Shown piece by piece: positions 1 through 4,673 of a stretch of 7,637 bases of DNA. The position numbers and the translations under genes are program-made. Below the pieces are notes generated by a model. That model was not told where the DNA came from and searched no databases. It worked only from the letters and a program-made list of their open reading frames with translations. The first letter of the stretch is position 1; each line of letters begins with the position of its first letter. The stretch spans positions 1-7,637 of the forward strand of contig CALRHO010000038.1 in assembly GCA_943359405.1 (NCBI GenBank), in the 5' to 3' direction. The stretch comes from Candidatus Nomurabacteria bacterium. GTDB taxonomy: Bacteria; Patescibacteriota; Minisyncoccia; Phycocordibacterales; UBA918.

Positions 1-255
1 GGTATATCTTCTACCTATGATTACTCATACTCACAGCGTCGGGATTCTCCTTCGGTCGGGAGCGCTTCTGCGTGGGTAGTTTTCTTTCTCATCGCACAGG
101 CACTCCCGACACGCTCGGGAGTGCTTTTGTTTTACGACCAGGCGGGAGAGTCGTTAGGAATTGATGATAGTGGTTATCTGACCACTGCCATCAGCGCCAA
201 ACCATATGGTGAGGAAGGCTGGTTCATTCACAATGTACGGAGAAAATTACCATGA
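1..255 (+). CDS. Possible 3' end of an upstream gene (doubtful)
   Basis: Frame 1 is open from the window edge to a TGA at 253-255 (84 codons), and that TGA overlaps the ATG of the next gene as ATGA, a common arrangement for coupled genes. A stretch around residues 25-34 (WVVFFLIAQA) is hydrophobic. Against it, a textbook rho-independent terminator lies inside the frame at 100-133, and the translated product resembles nothing I recognise. An open frame of this length can arise by chance. The more conservative reading is that positions 1-133 are the 3' end and terminator of an upstream unit and 134-251 are the leader of the 252-614 gene. Confidence 0.2.
   Translation, partial: GISSTYDYSYSQRRDSPSVGSASAWVVFFLIAQALPTRSGVLLFYDQAGESLGIDDSGYLTTAISAKPYGEEGWFIHNVRRKLP
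100..133 (+). terminator. Rho-independent terminator
   Basis: A perfect 10-bp stem (GCACTCCCGA at 100-109 with TCGGGAGTGC at 115-124) with a 5-nt loop is followed by TTTTGTTTT. It would end a plus-strand transcript entering from the left. The G-interrupted U-tract TTTTGTTT also occurs in the terminator of the minus-strand gene at 5037-5357, so it looks native to this genome. Confidence 0.85.
162..193 (+). promoter_or_regulatory. Hairpin in the leader of the 252-614 gene
   Basis: TGATGATAGTGGT (162-174) can pair with ACCACTGCCATCA (181-193): 12 pairs including one T.G wobble, one A.C mismatch, and a TATCTG loop. A 10-nt palindrome ACCATATGGT follows at 201-210. No U-tract follows, so this is not a terminator. 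It lies between the terminator at 100-133 and the Shine-Dalgarno sequence at 239-242. I see no convincing -35/-10 pair. Confidence 0.35.
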
Positions 256-614
256 AAATCCCGACACTCGTGCGGATCTCTCTCGGGCCGCACAATCAAA
301 TTTGGGAGGAACATCTCCAGGCCTTACAGACGGCACTGCAGACCATGCTTGACCGGTACCTCGTCGGCCCGTCCGTGGTCCCTGCGCTCGAATGTTTACC
401 GGGGGATGCTTCTTCAGCCGCGCGAAGACCGACGCCAGTACTTCTTGTATTAGGGGAAGGCAACGCGCTTCCTCAAGAGCGAGTGCCAGCGTTTACGGGT
501 GCGCTACAGGCAGCGCTTGACCAATTAGTTAGTGGTCCGGCTGTGGCGATTGTTCTTACCGTCCCACCTAAACTGTGCAAACCGCGTTCGGACCCGGTTC
601 CTCTAGCGGCCTAA
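252..614 (+). CDS. Hypothetical 120-aa protein with an internal repeat
   Basis: I do not recognise the family. The ATG at 252 is supported by GGAG at 239-242, nine bases upstream. The protein has no signal peptide or transmembrane segment. Two regions resemble each other: ALQTALQTMLDRYLVGPSVV (about residues 24-43) and TGALQAALDQLVSGPAVAIV (about 82-101), both an amphipathic LQ-rich helix followed by a GP turn and a hydrophobic strand. This suggests a duplicated helix-turn-strand unit of about 57 residues. A proline and arginine-rich linker (about 52-62) joins the halves and the tail is Pro-rich. Codon use looks ordinary for GC-rich neighbours. It may be preceded by a doubtful overlapping frame (1-255), and it is followed 9 nt later by a 15-bp hairpin. 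It could be a regulator or binding protein, but nothing in the sequence shows a function. Confidence 0.6.
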   Translation: MKIPTLVRISLGPHNQIWEEHLQALQTALQTMLDRYLVGPSVVPALECLPGDASSAARRPTPVLLVLGEGNALPQERVPAFTGALQAALDQLVSGPAVAIVLTVPPKLCKPRSDPVPLAA

Positions 615-622
615 ATCGGACT

Positions 623-657
623 GACACATGTTTTCTCTTTTGGAGAAAGCATGTGTC
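623..657 (+). promoter_or_regulatory. 15-bp hairpin enclosing a GGAG and an ATG
   Basis: GACACATGTTTTCTC (623-637) pairs without interruption (one T.G wobble) with GAGAAAGCATGTGTC (643-657), leaving a 5-nt loop TTTTG. The 3' arm includes most of a Shine-Dalgarno-like GGAG (642-645) and the whole ATG at 651-653. No U-tract follows, so it is unlikely to be the terminator of the 252-614 gene. If the 651 frame is translated, its start would be occluded in this fold. Confidence 0.55.
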
Positions 658-785
658 CATCACCGACACCGGTCGGGTGTTGTATAAACCACATCAAGAT
701 ACTGACGTGGTTTATCCCAGCACCCGAGCCTCCGTGGGGGAGGGACTTGGTAGTACTGGGCTTACCTGGAGTAGAGTTGCCATGA
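651..785 (+). CDS. Possible 44-aa small protein
   Basis: The frame runs from ATG 651 to TGA 783-785. GGAG at 642-645 lies 5 nt upstream of the ATG. The product is Pro, Cys and Trp-containing with a short hydrophobic run (HIKILTWFIP, residues 14-23). Its TGA overlaps another ATG at 782, which opens only an 8-codon frame (782-808) with its own GGAG at 768-771. Both the start (hairpin 623-657) and the middle (hairpin 673-727) lie in strong RNA stems, so the frame may simply be a by-product of structured RNA. No family is recognised. Confidence 0.25.
   Translation: MCPSPTPVGCCINHIKILTWFIPAPEPPWGRDLVVLGLPGVELP
673..727 (+). ncRNA. Long RNA hairpin, about 19 bp
   Basis: TCGGGTGTTG and TATAAACCAC (673-692) pair with GTGGTTTAT (707-715) and CCAGCACCCGA (717-727). 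The stem holds 19 pairs including one T.G wobble, interrupted once by a T.C mismatch with an adjacent bulged C at 716. The loop is 14 nt (693-706). It starts 16 nt after the hairpin at 623-657. No U-tract follows. The two hairpins look like the 5' part of a structured RNA or a processed untranslated region. Confidence 0.45.
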
Positions 786-808
786 ATACTAAAAACCCAG
801 ATCCCTAA

Positions 809-1070
809 TCTTTGACCAGGGCGCCTGGTGGTCTGACGTCAGAGGTGCCGCAGCACGCTACTGCGATCCTGCCTACGGCAAGGAGGGTCGTTCTCTATCC
901 TGTACCGAAACCCCATAGCGATGGTCATCTTACTGCCCCTGCGGAAGACCCGGGGCTCGGCTATCCGGGCAAGCGCTGAGAGCTGCGCTTTTCGAGTTCA
1001 CCCCTTTCTCTCACCCCGAGCCATCGCATGTCGCACTCATACGCATGCGGTGGCCCGGGGATTTTTTATA
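809..1070 (+). ncRNA. Hairpin-dense region, candidate non-coding RNA
   Basis: No credible protein gene occurs here. Local stems succeed each other: ACCAGG/CCTGGT near 814-828, the 12-nt palindrome TCTGACGTCAGA near 832-843, GCAG/CTGC near 851-865, CCTGCC/GGCAAGG near 870-885 (bulged A), CCGG/CCGG near 949-968, and AAGCGC/GCGCTT at 971-976/985-990 followed by TTTT. The stretch ends in the strong terminator at 1014-1067. GGCTCGG near 953-959 is complementary to CCGAGCC (1016-1022), the base of that terminator, so an alternative pairing exists. I looked for tmRNA, RNase P RNA and SRP RNA signatures and saw none. A perfect AAGGAGG (881-887) is not followed by a start codon. Confidence 0.35.
1014..1067 (+). 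terminator. Strong rho-independent terminator
   Basis: CCCCGAGCCATCGCATG (1014-1030) pairs with CATGCGGTGGCCCGGGG (1044-1060): 16 of 17 positions pair, with one A.C mismatch and one T.G wobble. The loop is 13 nt. ATTTTTTAT follows directly. It ends the transcript covering the 615-1013 structured stretch and insulates the promoter at 1094-1122. Confidence 0.85.
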
Positions 1071-1093
1071 CATTATTTTCCCAGGCACCACGT

Positions 1094-1122
1094 TTGACAG
1101 GTTTAGTCGACTCATTTACCAT
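1094..1122 (+). promoter_or_regulatory. Sigma70-type promoter of the 1305-1864 unit
   Basis: A consensus -35 TTGACA (1094-1099), a 17-nt spacer and TACCAT (1117-1122) as the -10 form the best promoter in the window. A start site 7 nt beyond the -10 box falls on A1129, the first base of an ATG, so the transcript would begin with a leaderless short ORF. Confidence 0.75.
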
Positions 1123-1128
1123 AAACGT

Positions 1129-1200
1129 ATGGAACGAATGATTTCTAACTTGGCTTTCTATTGCTTTGCTTGGTTTACCACGCGAGCGGGGGCCTTGTAG
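1129..1200 (+). CDS. Candidate 23-aa aromatic-rich leader peptide
   Basis: The ATG at 1129 coincides with the predicted transcription start of the promoter at 1094-1122, so translation would be leaderless. The frame ends at TAG 1198-1200. Codons 10-16 encode FYCFAWF, five aromatic residues in seven. The last codons overlap the 5' arm of a possible antiterminator (1188-1197), and a terminator follows at 1232-1258. This is the geometry of a classical attenuation leader peptide, in which ribosome position decides between the two folds. The downstream genes do not look like aromatic amino-acid biosynthesis or tRNA charging genes, so the signal is unclear. It could also be a short hydrophobic peptide or chance. 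Confidence 0.45.
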   Translation: MERMISNLAFYCFAWFTTRAGAL

Positions 1201-1258
1201 ATGTCGTACGTTTCAGTACACACGTCGGAGCAAGAGTCCCCAGCACGGGGTCTTTTTT
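1188..1258 (+). promoter_or_regulatory. Candidate transcription attenuator
   Basis: Terminator fold: AAGAG-T-CCCC (1232-1241) with GGGG-T-CTTTT (1247-1256), one T.T mismatch, a 5-nt loop and the run TTTTTT (1253-1258) then GTT. Competing fold: GGGGGCCTTG (1188-1197) with CAAG (1231-1234) and GTCCCC (1236-1241), about ten pairs with a bulged A. The two folds share 1232-1241 and cannot coexist. A small hairpin around 1201-1227 would bring the antiterminator arms together. The terminator ends about 46 nt before the ATG at 1305. Confidence 0.5.
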
Positions 1259-1304
1259 GTTCGGGCGAGGGTGTGGTTCATCAATTCGCGAGGGAGAAAA
1301 TCCG

Positions 1305-1514
1305 ATGACTGGTTTCGTCGACAAGTGTGGGTTTCCGGAACATCCGGGCACCGGTGGGAATGCCACCAATTTGCCATCAAAGACGCAGCAGGGTGATGCT
1401 ACTGCTGCCCCGGACAAGGTGCAGCAGCACCTGACGGGCAATAACCGGCAGCAGGTGGGTGGCGTTCCTCCCAAGTCGCGCTCGCGCGATCCTCATGCCT
1501 GGGATGTCGTCTGA
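1305..1514 (+). CDS. Hypothetical 69-aa polar, probably disordered protein
   Basis: No family is recognised. The start is ATG 1305, chosen because AGGGAG (1291-1296) lies 8 nt upstream, the best Shine-Dalgarno sequence in the window; the frame is open further upstream only from a TTG with no such site. The product is rich in Gly, Gln, Asn, Pro and charged residues, with no hydrophobic segment, no signal peptide and two cysteines only near residues 7-8 and beyond none. It ends DPHAWDVV. The TGA (1512-1514) overlaps the ATG of the next gene (1514), so the two are probably coupled. It is transcribed from 1094-1122 and possibly controlled by the attenuator at 1188-1258. Confidence 0.6.
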   Translation: MTGFVDKCGFPEHPGTGGNATNLPSKTQQGDATAAPDKVQQHLTGNNRQQVGGVPPKSRSRDPHAWDVV

Positions 1515-1864
1515 TGTCGTCTGGGAAGTCTACTCGAGGCTGGGTCGCTGACGCGCGTGAGCCGGCGCCCTTTGGGTCGCTAACGGCTGACGATGACGGC
1601 TTCACCATCCCTAAGATTCCCGAAGGGGCGGAGAGGGTCGGTGGTCCGACCGACGTCGTTGCCAACGCCGCGGTGACGAATTTCACCAATTATAACAGCC
1701 AGGACACCGGGCAAGGGCTACCACCTCAGCTGACGGACGAGTCACCCGATGACGGCTTCACGATTCCGCCAGTCCCTGCAAAGGGGGGTGCCATCTCTCC
1801 AAACACCCAGAAATCAAGGGGTTCGGAAGAATCCGGGGGCGGTTGGCTAAATGGTTACGAGTGA
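1514..1864 (+). CDS. Hypothetical 116-aa protein with a repeated DDGFTIPxxP motif
   Basis: No family is recognised. The ATG at 1514 shares its A with the TGA of the 1305-1514 gene, and no separate strong Shine-Dalgarno site is seen, so translation probably relies on coupling. The protein is acidic to neutral, Gly, Pro, Ser and Asp-rich, without transmembrane segments. A motif occurs twice: DDGFTIPKIPEGA (about residues 27-39) and DDGFTIPPVPAKG (about 79-91), 52 residues apart. Such short repeated linear motifs in a low-complexity chain suggest a docking or scaffold peptide with two copies of a binding site. The tail is GGGWLNGYE. Two terminators follow within 130 nt. Confidence 0.6.
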   Translation: MSSGKSTRGWVADAREPAPFGSLTADDDGFTIPKIPEGAERVGGPTDVVANAAVTNFTNYNSQDTGQGLPPQLTDESPDDGFTIPPVPAKGGAISPNTQKSRGSEESGGGWLNGYE

Positions 1865-1921
1865 GTAGACGATGCAGGCCGTGGCCTGAGTCGTACTGAC
1901 CTACGGGCCAGGATCAAGGAC

Positions 1922-1958
1922 GGGCGGAGTGCGCACGCGCTCCGCCCCCTTCTTATTT
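1922..1958 (+). terminator. Rho-independent terminator of the 1305-1864 unit
   Basis: GGGCGGAG (1922-1929) pairs perfectly with CTCCGCCC (1940-1947), with a 10-nt loop, followed by CCTTCTTATTT. It is preceded by a smaller GC hairpin, CAGGCC/GGCCTG at 1875-1888. Confidence 0.75.
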
Positions 1959-1992
1959 AAAATATCCCTAGGGGAACCCTAGGGATATTTTA
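1958..1992. terminator. Bidirectional terminator between convergent genes
   Basis: A 16-bp perfect stem (1958-1973 with 1977-1992, core CCCTAGGG) and a 3-nt loop, with A-rich 5' and T-rich 3' flanks, so it can act in both directions. Its right end contains the TAA of the minus-strand yciB-like gene (1990-1992). Confidence 0.75.
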
Positions 1993-2565
1993 TTCTCGGG
2001 TGCGAAGACCCCAGGTATTCGAGTGGCCAGGCAGGCGGTACTGTGCCGCAATCCGTAATTGCCATACCCCAAAAGCTGTAATAGCGAGGACTTTAATAAA
2101 GCGAAAGTCCATCCAAGCCTCGGGGGTAAGGGCAATTCGCACCACCTCGTTGGCAGCACCAGCGAGGATAAAAATGGTTACGAACCGAAACGCAGCCAAG
2201 TCCCAGCCTTCGTCAGTCATCGCAAAGGTATGGTCGAAGAAGTACTTAAGAATGTTTCGACGAAACGAAAGGCCACCGGCAACGATGCCGGCGAGAAGGA
2301 AGTAATAAAGTGAATCGGCAATGATAAGCGCCTCAATCTCGTGCGCCCGCAGTGAAATCCCTCCCGAAACCAGTACAAAGATGGTAGAAACAACGGGCAG
2401 TACGGGCATTCGCCCCGCGCACCAGAGGCCGACCATGAGGGCACCGACGGTCGAAATAATGAGAACGTAGGTCGCGGCGGTGAGCGTAAGGAAGTTACCT
2501 GCCAAGAAAAAAGCCACGACAGGCACAAATTCGGTCACGAGGTGGAGGGTGGCTCGTCTGGGCAT
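1990..2565 (-). CDS. yciB: YciB/IspZ-like septation-family inner membrane protein
   Basis: The 191-aa product has the length (about 180 aa) and layout of the YciB/IspZ family, polytopic inner-membrane proteins linked in other bacteria to cell-envelope integrity and septation. Matching features are the N-terminal EFVPVVAFFLAGNF, the central SGGISLRAHE (about 67-76), and the C-terminal block AFRFVTIFILAGAANEVVR to AWMDFRFIKVLAITA (about 135-174). The last parallels the AVFFILCGLANIYIA and WVNFKVFGLTALT segments of the E. coli protein. About five to six membrane segments are visible (near 8-26, 28-48, 54-72, 82-101, 124-145, 156-176). The frame is open 87 codons further upstream to a TTG at 2826, but that part holds no membrane segment, contains a strong hairpin (2606-2637) and lies outside the family length. 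I therefore chose ATG 2565. No Shine-Dalgarno motif precedes it (GCGTTAGTTTTC); a weak -10-like TATCCT lies at 2587-2582. It stands alone on its strand. Confidence 0.75.
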   Translation of the reverse strand: MPRRATLHLVTEFVPVVAFFLAGNFLTLTAATYVLIISTVGALMVGLWCAGRMPVLPVVSTIFVLVSGGISLRAHEIEALIIADSLYYFLLAGIVAGGLSFRRNILKYFFDHTFAMTDEGWDLAAFRFVTIFILAGAANEVVRIALTPEAWMDFRFIKVLAITAFGVWQLRIAAQYRLPGHSNTWGLRTRE

Positions 2566-2605
2566 GAAAACTAACGCTGCTAGGATACCATGCGGTGGTT
2601 TTGGC

Positions 2606-2637
2606 TGCCTAGGTGCAGTTACCCGCGCACTTAGGCA
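2606..2637. repeat. 11-bp inverted repeat upstream of the yciB-like gene
   Basis: TGCCTAGGTGC (2606-2616) pairs fully with GCACTTAGGCA (2627-2637), with one G.T wobble and a 10-nt loop. It lies about 40 nt upstream of ATG 2565 on the minus strand. No T-tract flanks it on either strand, so it is more likely an operator or leader hairpin than a terminator. It supports the view that the upstream extension of the frame is untranslated. Confidence 0.45.
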
Positions 2638-2722
2638 GGGGGGATTAGGTCGGAGTGGCTTAGAAAGCCCAGATTGCTTGTTTAGGCCTGGGAGGGTAGG
2701 GAATTCTATCAAGGCTACCCGC

Positions 2723-2750
2723 TTGCATAAATCTTTTACATCTGTATAAT
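2723..2750 (+). promoter_or_regulatory. Promoter candidate reading toward the 16S gene
   Basis: TTGCAT (2723-2728), a 16-nt spacer and a perfect TATAAT (2745-2750). Transcription would start near 2757 and run 450 nt into the 16S gene, with no convincing protein gene on that strand in between. Local stems follow on the same strand (TCGCGC/GTGCGA near 2789-2804; TGTTCC/GGAACA at 2819-2824/2845-2850). It could be the rRNA promoter or drive a small leader RNA. Confidence 0.5.
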
Positions 2751-2954
2751 GCTGCCACTGTTCGTCGGAGGGTCGCGGGGTGAGGTAATCGCGCTTTGGT
2801 GCGAGCAATCTCTGGACATGTTCCAACCGCCATTACTTTGAATGGGAACAGCGTGACTTTGATAAACTGCAGGAGTAACTACTCACTACTTGGTAACAAG
2901 TATTTAGTGCTTGCTCATGCGGGTTATGTGGCCAGGGGCTGCATAATTCATAGC

Positions 2955-2983
2955 AATAACTATTGAATCAACCAATAATTATT
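2955..2983. repeat. AT-rich inverted repeat 1 in the 16S leader
   Basis: AATAACTATTG (2955-2965) faces CAATAATTATT (2973-2983): 10 of 11 positions pair, with a 7-nt loop. It is the first of three successive inverted repeats in the gene-free stretch 2827-3213. Confidence 0.45.
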
Positions 2984-2987
2984 CAAA

Positions 2988-3029
2988 CATGTTGTTTTTT
3001 GTGTTTTTTAAAACACAGATAACGACATG
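2988..3029. repeat. AT-rich inverted repeat 2 in the 16S leader, about 20 bp
   Basis: CATGTTGTTTTTT then GTGTTTT (2988-3007) is complementary to AAAACAC then AGATAACGACATG (3010-3029), with one T.T mismatch and two wobble pairs. It is nearly a perfect palindrome and could form a cruciform. Neither side is followed by a clear T-tract. Confidence 0.5.
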
Positions 3030-3049
3030 CATCACAAACAAAACAATAT

Positions 3050-3113
3050 ATAAGACAACTGCGTTTATGAGCGATACCCGTCCGGGAATCGCTCGTGCAT
3101 TCTTTTGTCTTAT
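3050..3113 (+). promoter_or_regulatory. Two-tier stem in the 16S leader
   Basis: The outer stem is ATAAGACAA (3050-3058) with TTGTCTTAT (3105-3113), 9 bp. The inner stem is GAGCGAT and CCC (3069-3079) with GGG and ATCGCTC (3084-3094), 10 bp with one A.A mismatch. A short TGC/GCA pairing lies between. It sits about 100 nt before the mature 16S and may serve rRNA leader folding, processing or antitermination. A 7-bp hairpin AAGAACC/GGTTCTT (3188-3203) follows just before the gene. TATATA at 3047-3052 could be a -10 box but has no good -35. Confidence 0.45.
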
Positions 3114-3213
3114 CCTTAGGTAAAAACAATTGTGTGCTGAGCGCGCCACAGAAGTACAGGCGCACATGCTCGCACACGCAGATTCATAAGAACCTCGGTT
3201 CTTTGAACCTGTC

Positions 3214-4673
3214 TTCAATTAGAGTTTGATCCTAGCTCAGGATGAATGCTGGCGGCGTGGATGAGGCATGCAAGTCGAATGGGTTCAGACCCATGGCAGA
3301 CGAGGTAGGAACACGTAGGTACGTACCCCAAAGTCAGGGATAATCCGCCGAAAGGCGGGATAATACTTGATGGTCTCTTCGGAGTAAAGATTTATCGCTT
3401 TGGGAACGGCCTGCGGGCTATCAGCTAGTTGGTACGGTAACGGCGTACCAAGGCTACGACGGCTAGGGGAGGTGAGAGCCTGACCCCCACCGATGGAACT
3501 GCGACACGGTCCATACTCCTACGGGAGGCTGCAGTCGAGAATCTTCCGCAATGGACGAAAGTCTGACGGAGCGACGCCGCGTGGTGGATGAAGTCCCTCG
3601 GGACGTAAACACCTTTTATGAGGGAGGAAGTCATTGACGTTACCTCATGAATAAGGGGCTCCTAACTCTGTGCCAGCAGGAGCGGTAATACAGAGGCCCC
3701 AAGCATTATCCGGATTTATTGGGCGTAAAGGGTGCGTAGGCGGTTATATTAGTCAGGTGTTAAATCCTGGGGCTCAACCTCAGAATCGCATTTGAAACGG
3801 TATAACTAGAATAAGTCAGAGGCAAGCAGAACTCACGGTGTAGGGGTGAAATCCGTTGATATCGTGGGGAATACCAAATGCGAAGGCAGCTTGCTGGGAC
3901 TTTATTGACGCTAAGGCACGAAAGCGTGGGTAGCGAACGGGATTAGATACCCCGGTAGTCCACGCCCTAAACACTGTCTGTTGGCTATAGGGAGTATCGA
4001 CCCTCTCTGTGGCGAAGCTAACGCGTTAAACAGACCGCCTGGGTAGTACGAGCGCAAGCTTAAAACTCAAAGGAATAGACGGGGGCTCGCACAAGCGGTG
4101 GATCATGAGGCTTAATTCGTCGATAAGCGAAAAACCTTACCGAGGCTAGAAACCATACTGCACGCCCTAGGAAACTAGGGAAGCCTTCGAGGGTGTATGG
4201 CAGGTGATGCATGGCCGTCGTCAGTTCGTGGCTTGAGCTGTTCCCTTAAGTGGGGAAACGAACGCAACCCTCGTTGCCTGTTACAAGTGTCAGGCGAGAC
4301 TGCTCCCTCACGGGAGAGGAAGGTGAGGATGACGCCAGGTCAGCATGTCCCTTGATGCCTCGGGCTGCACTCGTGATACAATGGTTGGTACAACGGGACG
4401 CAATGTGGTAACACGGAGCAAATCCTAATAAAGCCAATCTCAGTTCGGATTGGGGTCTGCAACTCGACCCCATGAAGCCGGAATCGCTAGTAATCGTGGA
4501 TCAGCATCGCCACGGTGAATACGTTCCCGAGCCTTGTACTCACCGCCCGTCAACTCAAGGGAGTCGGGAGTACCCGAAGCCCCACCTCGCGTGGGTCGAC
4601 GGTAAACTCGATGACAGGGAGTAAGTCGTAACAAGGCACGGCTAGCGGAAGCTGGTCGTGGATTAATTCCAAT
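3214..4673 (+). rRNA. rrs: 16S ribosomal RNA, CPR type, altered 3' tail
   Basis: Small-subunit rRNA. The ends are set by homology: AGAGTTTGATCCTAGCTCAG begins at 3221 (E. coli position 8), and helix 45 (4637-4646/4651-4660, GGAA loop 4647-4650) is followed by a tail to about 4673. Landmarks in order are ACTCCTACGGGAGGCTGCAG, GTGCCAGCAGGAGCGGTAA (530 loop), ATTAGATACCCCGGTAGTCC, AAACTCAAAGGAATAGACGG, CACCGCCCGTC and GTCGTAACAAGG. At about 1460 nt it is shorter than the usual 1540, as in CPR bacteria, with no insertion or intron seen. Compensatory changes occur at 3660-3662/3679-3681, 4243-4245/4252-4254 and 3844/3853, which indicates selection for function. The oddity is the tail: GATTAATTCCAATT (4661-4674) replaces GATCACCTCCTT, so the anti-Shine-Dalgarno CCTCC is lost. 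No tRNA or 23S gene follows in the next 3 kb. Confidence 0.97.

Noticed and set aside
782..808. 8-codon frame with GGAG at 768-771 and ATGA overlap
   Set aside because: Too short to support as a gene; only mentioned with the 651-785 frame.
809..1070. tmRNA, RNase P RNA or SRP RNA
   Set aside because: No T-arm with a CCA end, no GAGGAAAGTCC or ACAGAA core, and no SRP GGAAG/AGCAG loop pattern could be placed.
921..1094. 57-codon plus-strand frame starting at ATG 921
   Set aside because: No ribosome site, crosses the terminator at 1014-1067, and composition follows the hairpins.
1175..1689. Minus-strand frames of 96-99 aa opposite the 1305-1864 genes
   Set aside because: The plus strand has promoter, Shine-Dalgarno site, coupled stop/start and terminators; the minus frames have none.
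2606..2637. Integron attC site (TGCCTA...TAGGCA ends)
   Set aside because: The required AAC/GTT core bases are absent (TAGGTGC/GCACTTA) and no integrase or cassette array is present.
2979..3218. 79-aa minus-strand frame opposite the 16S leader
   Set aside because: It lies in the AT-rich inverted repeats and its composition mirrors them; no start signal or recognisable family.
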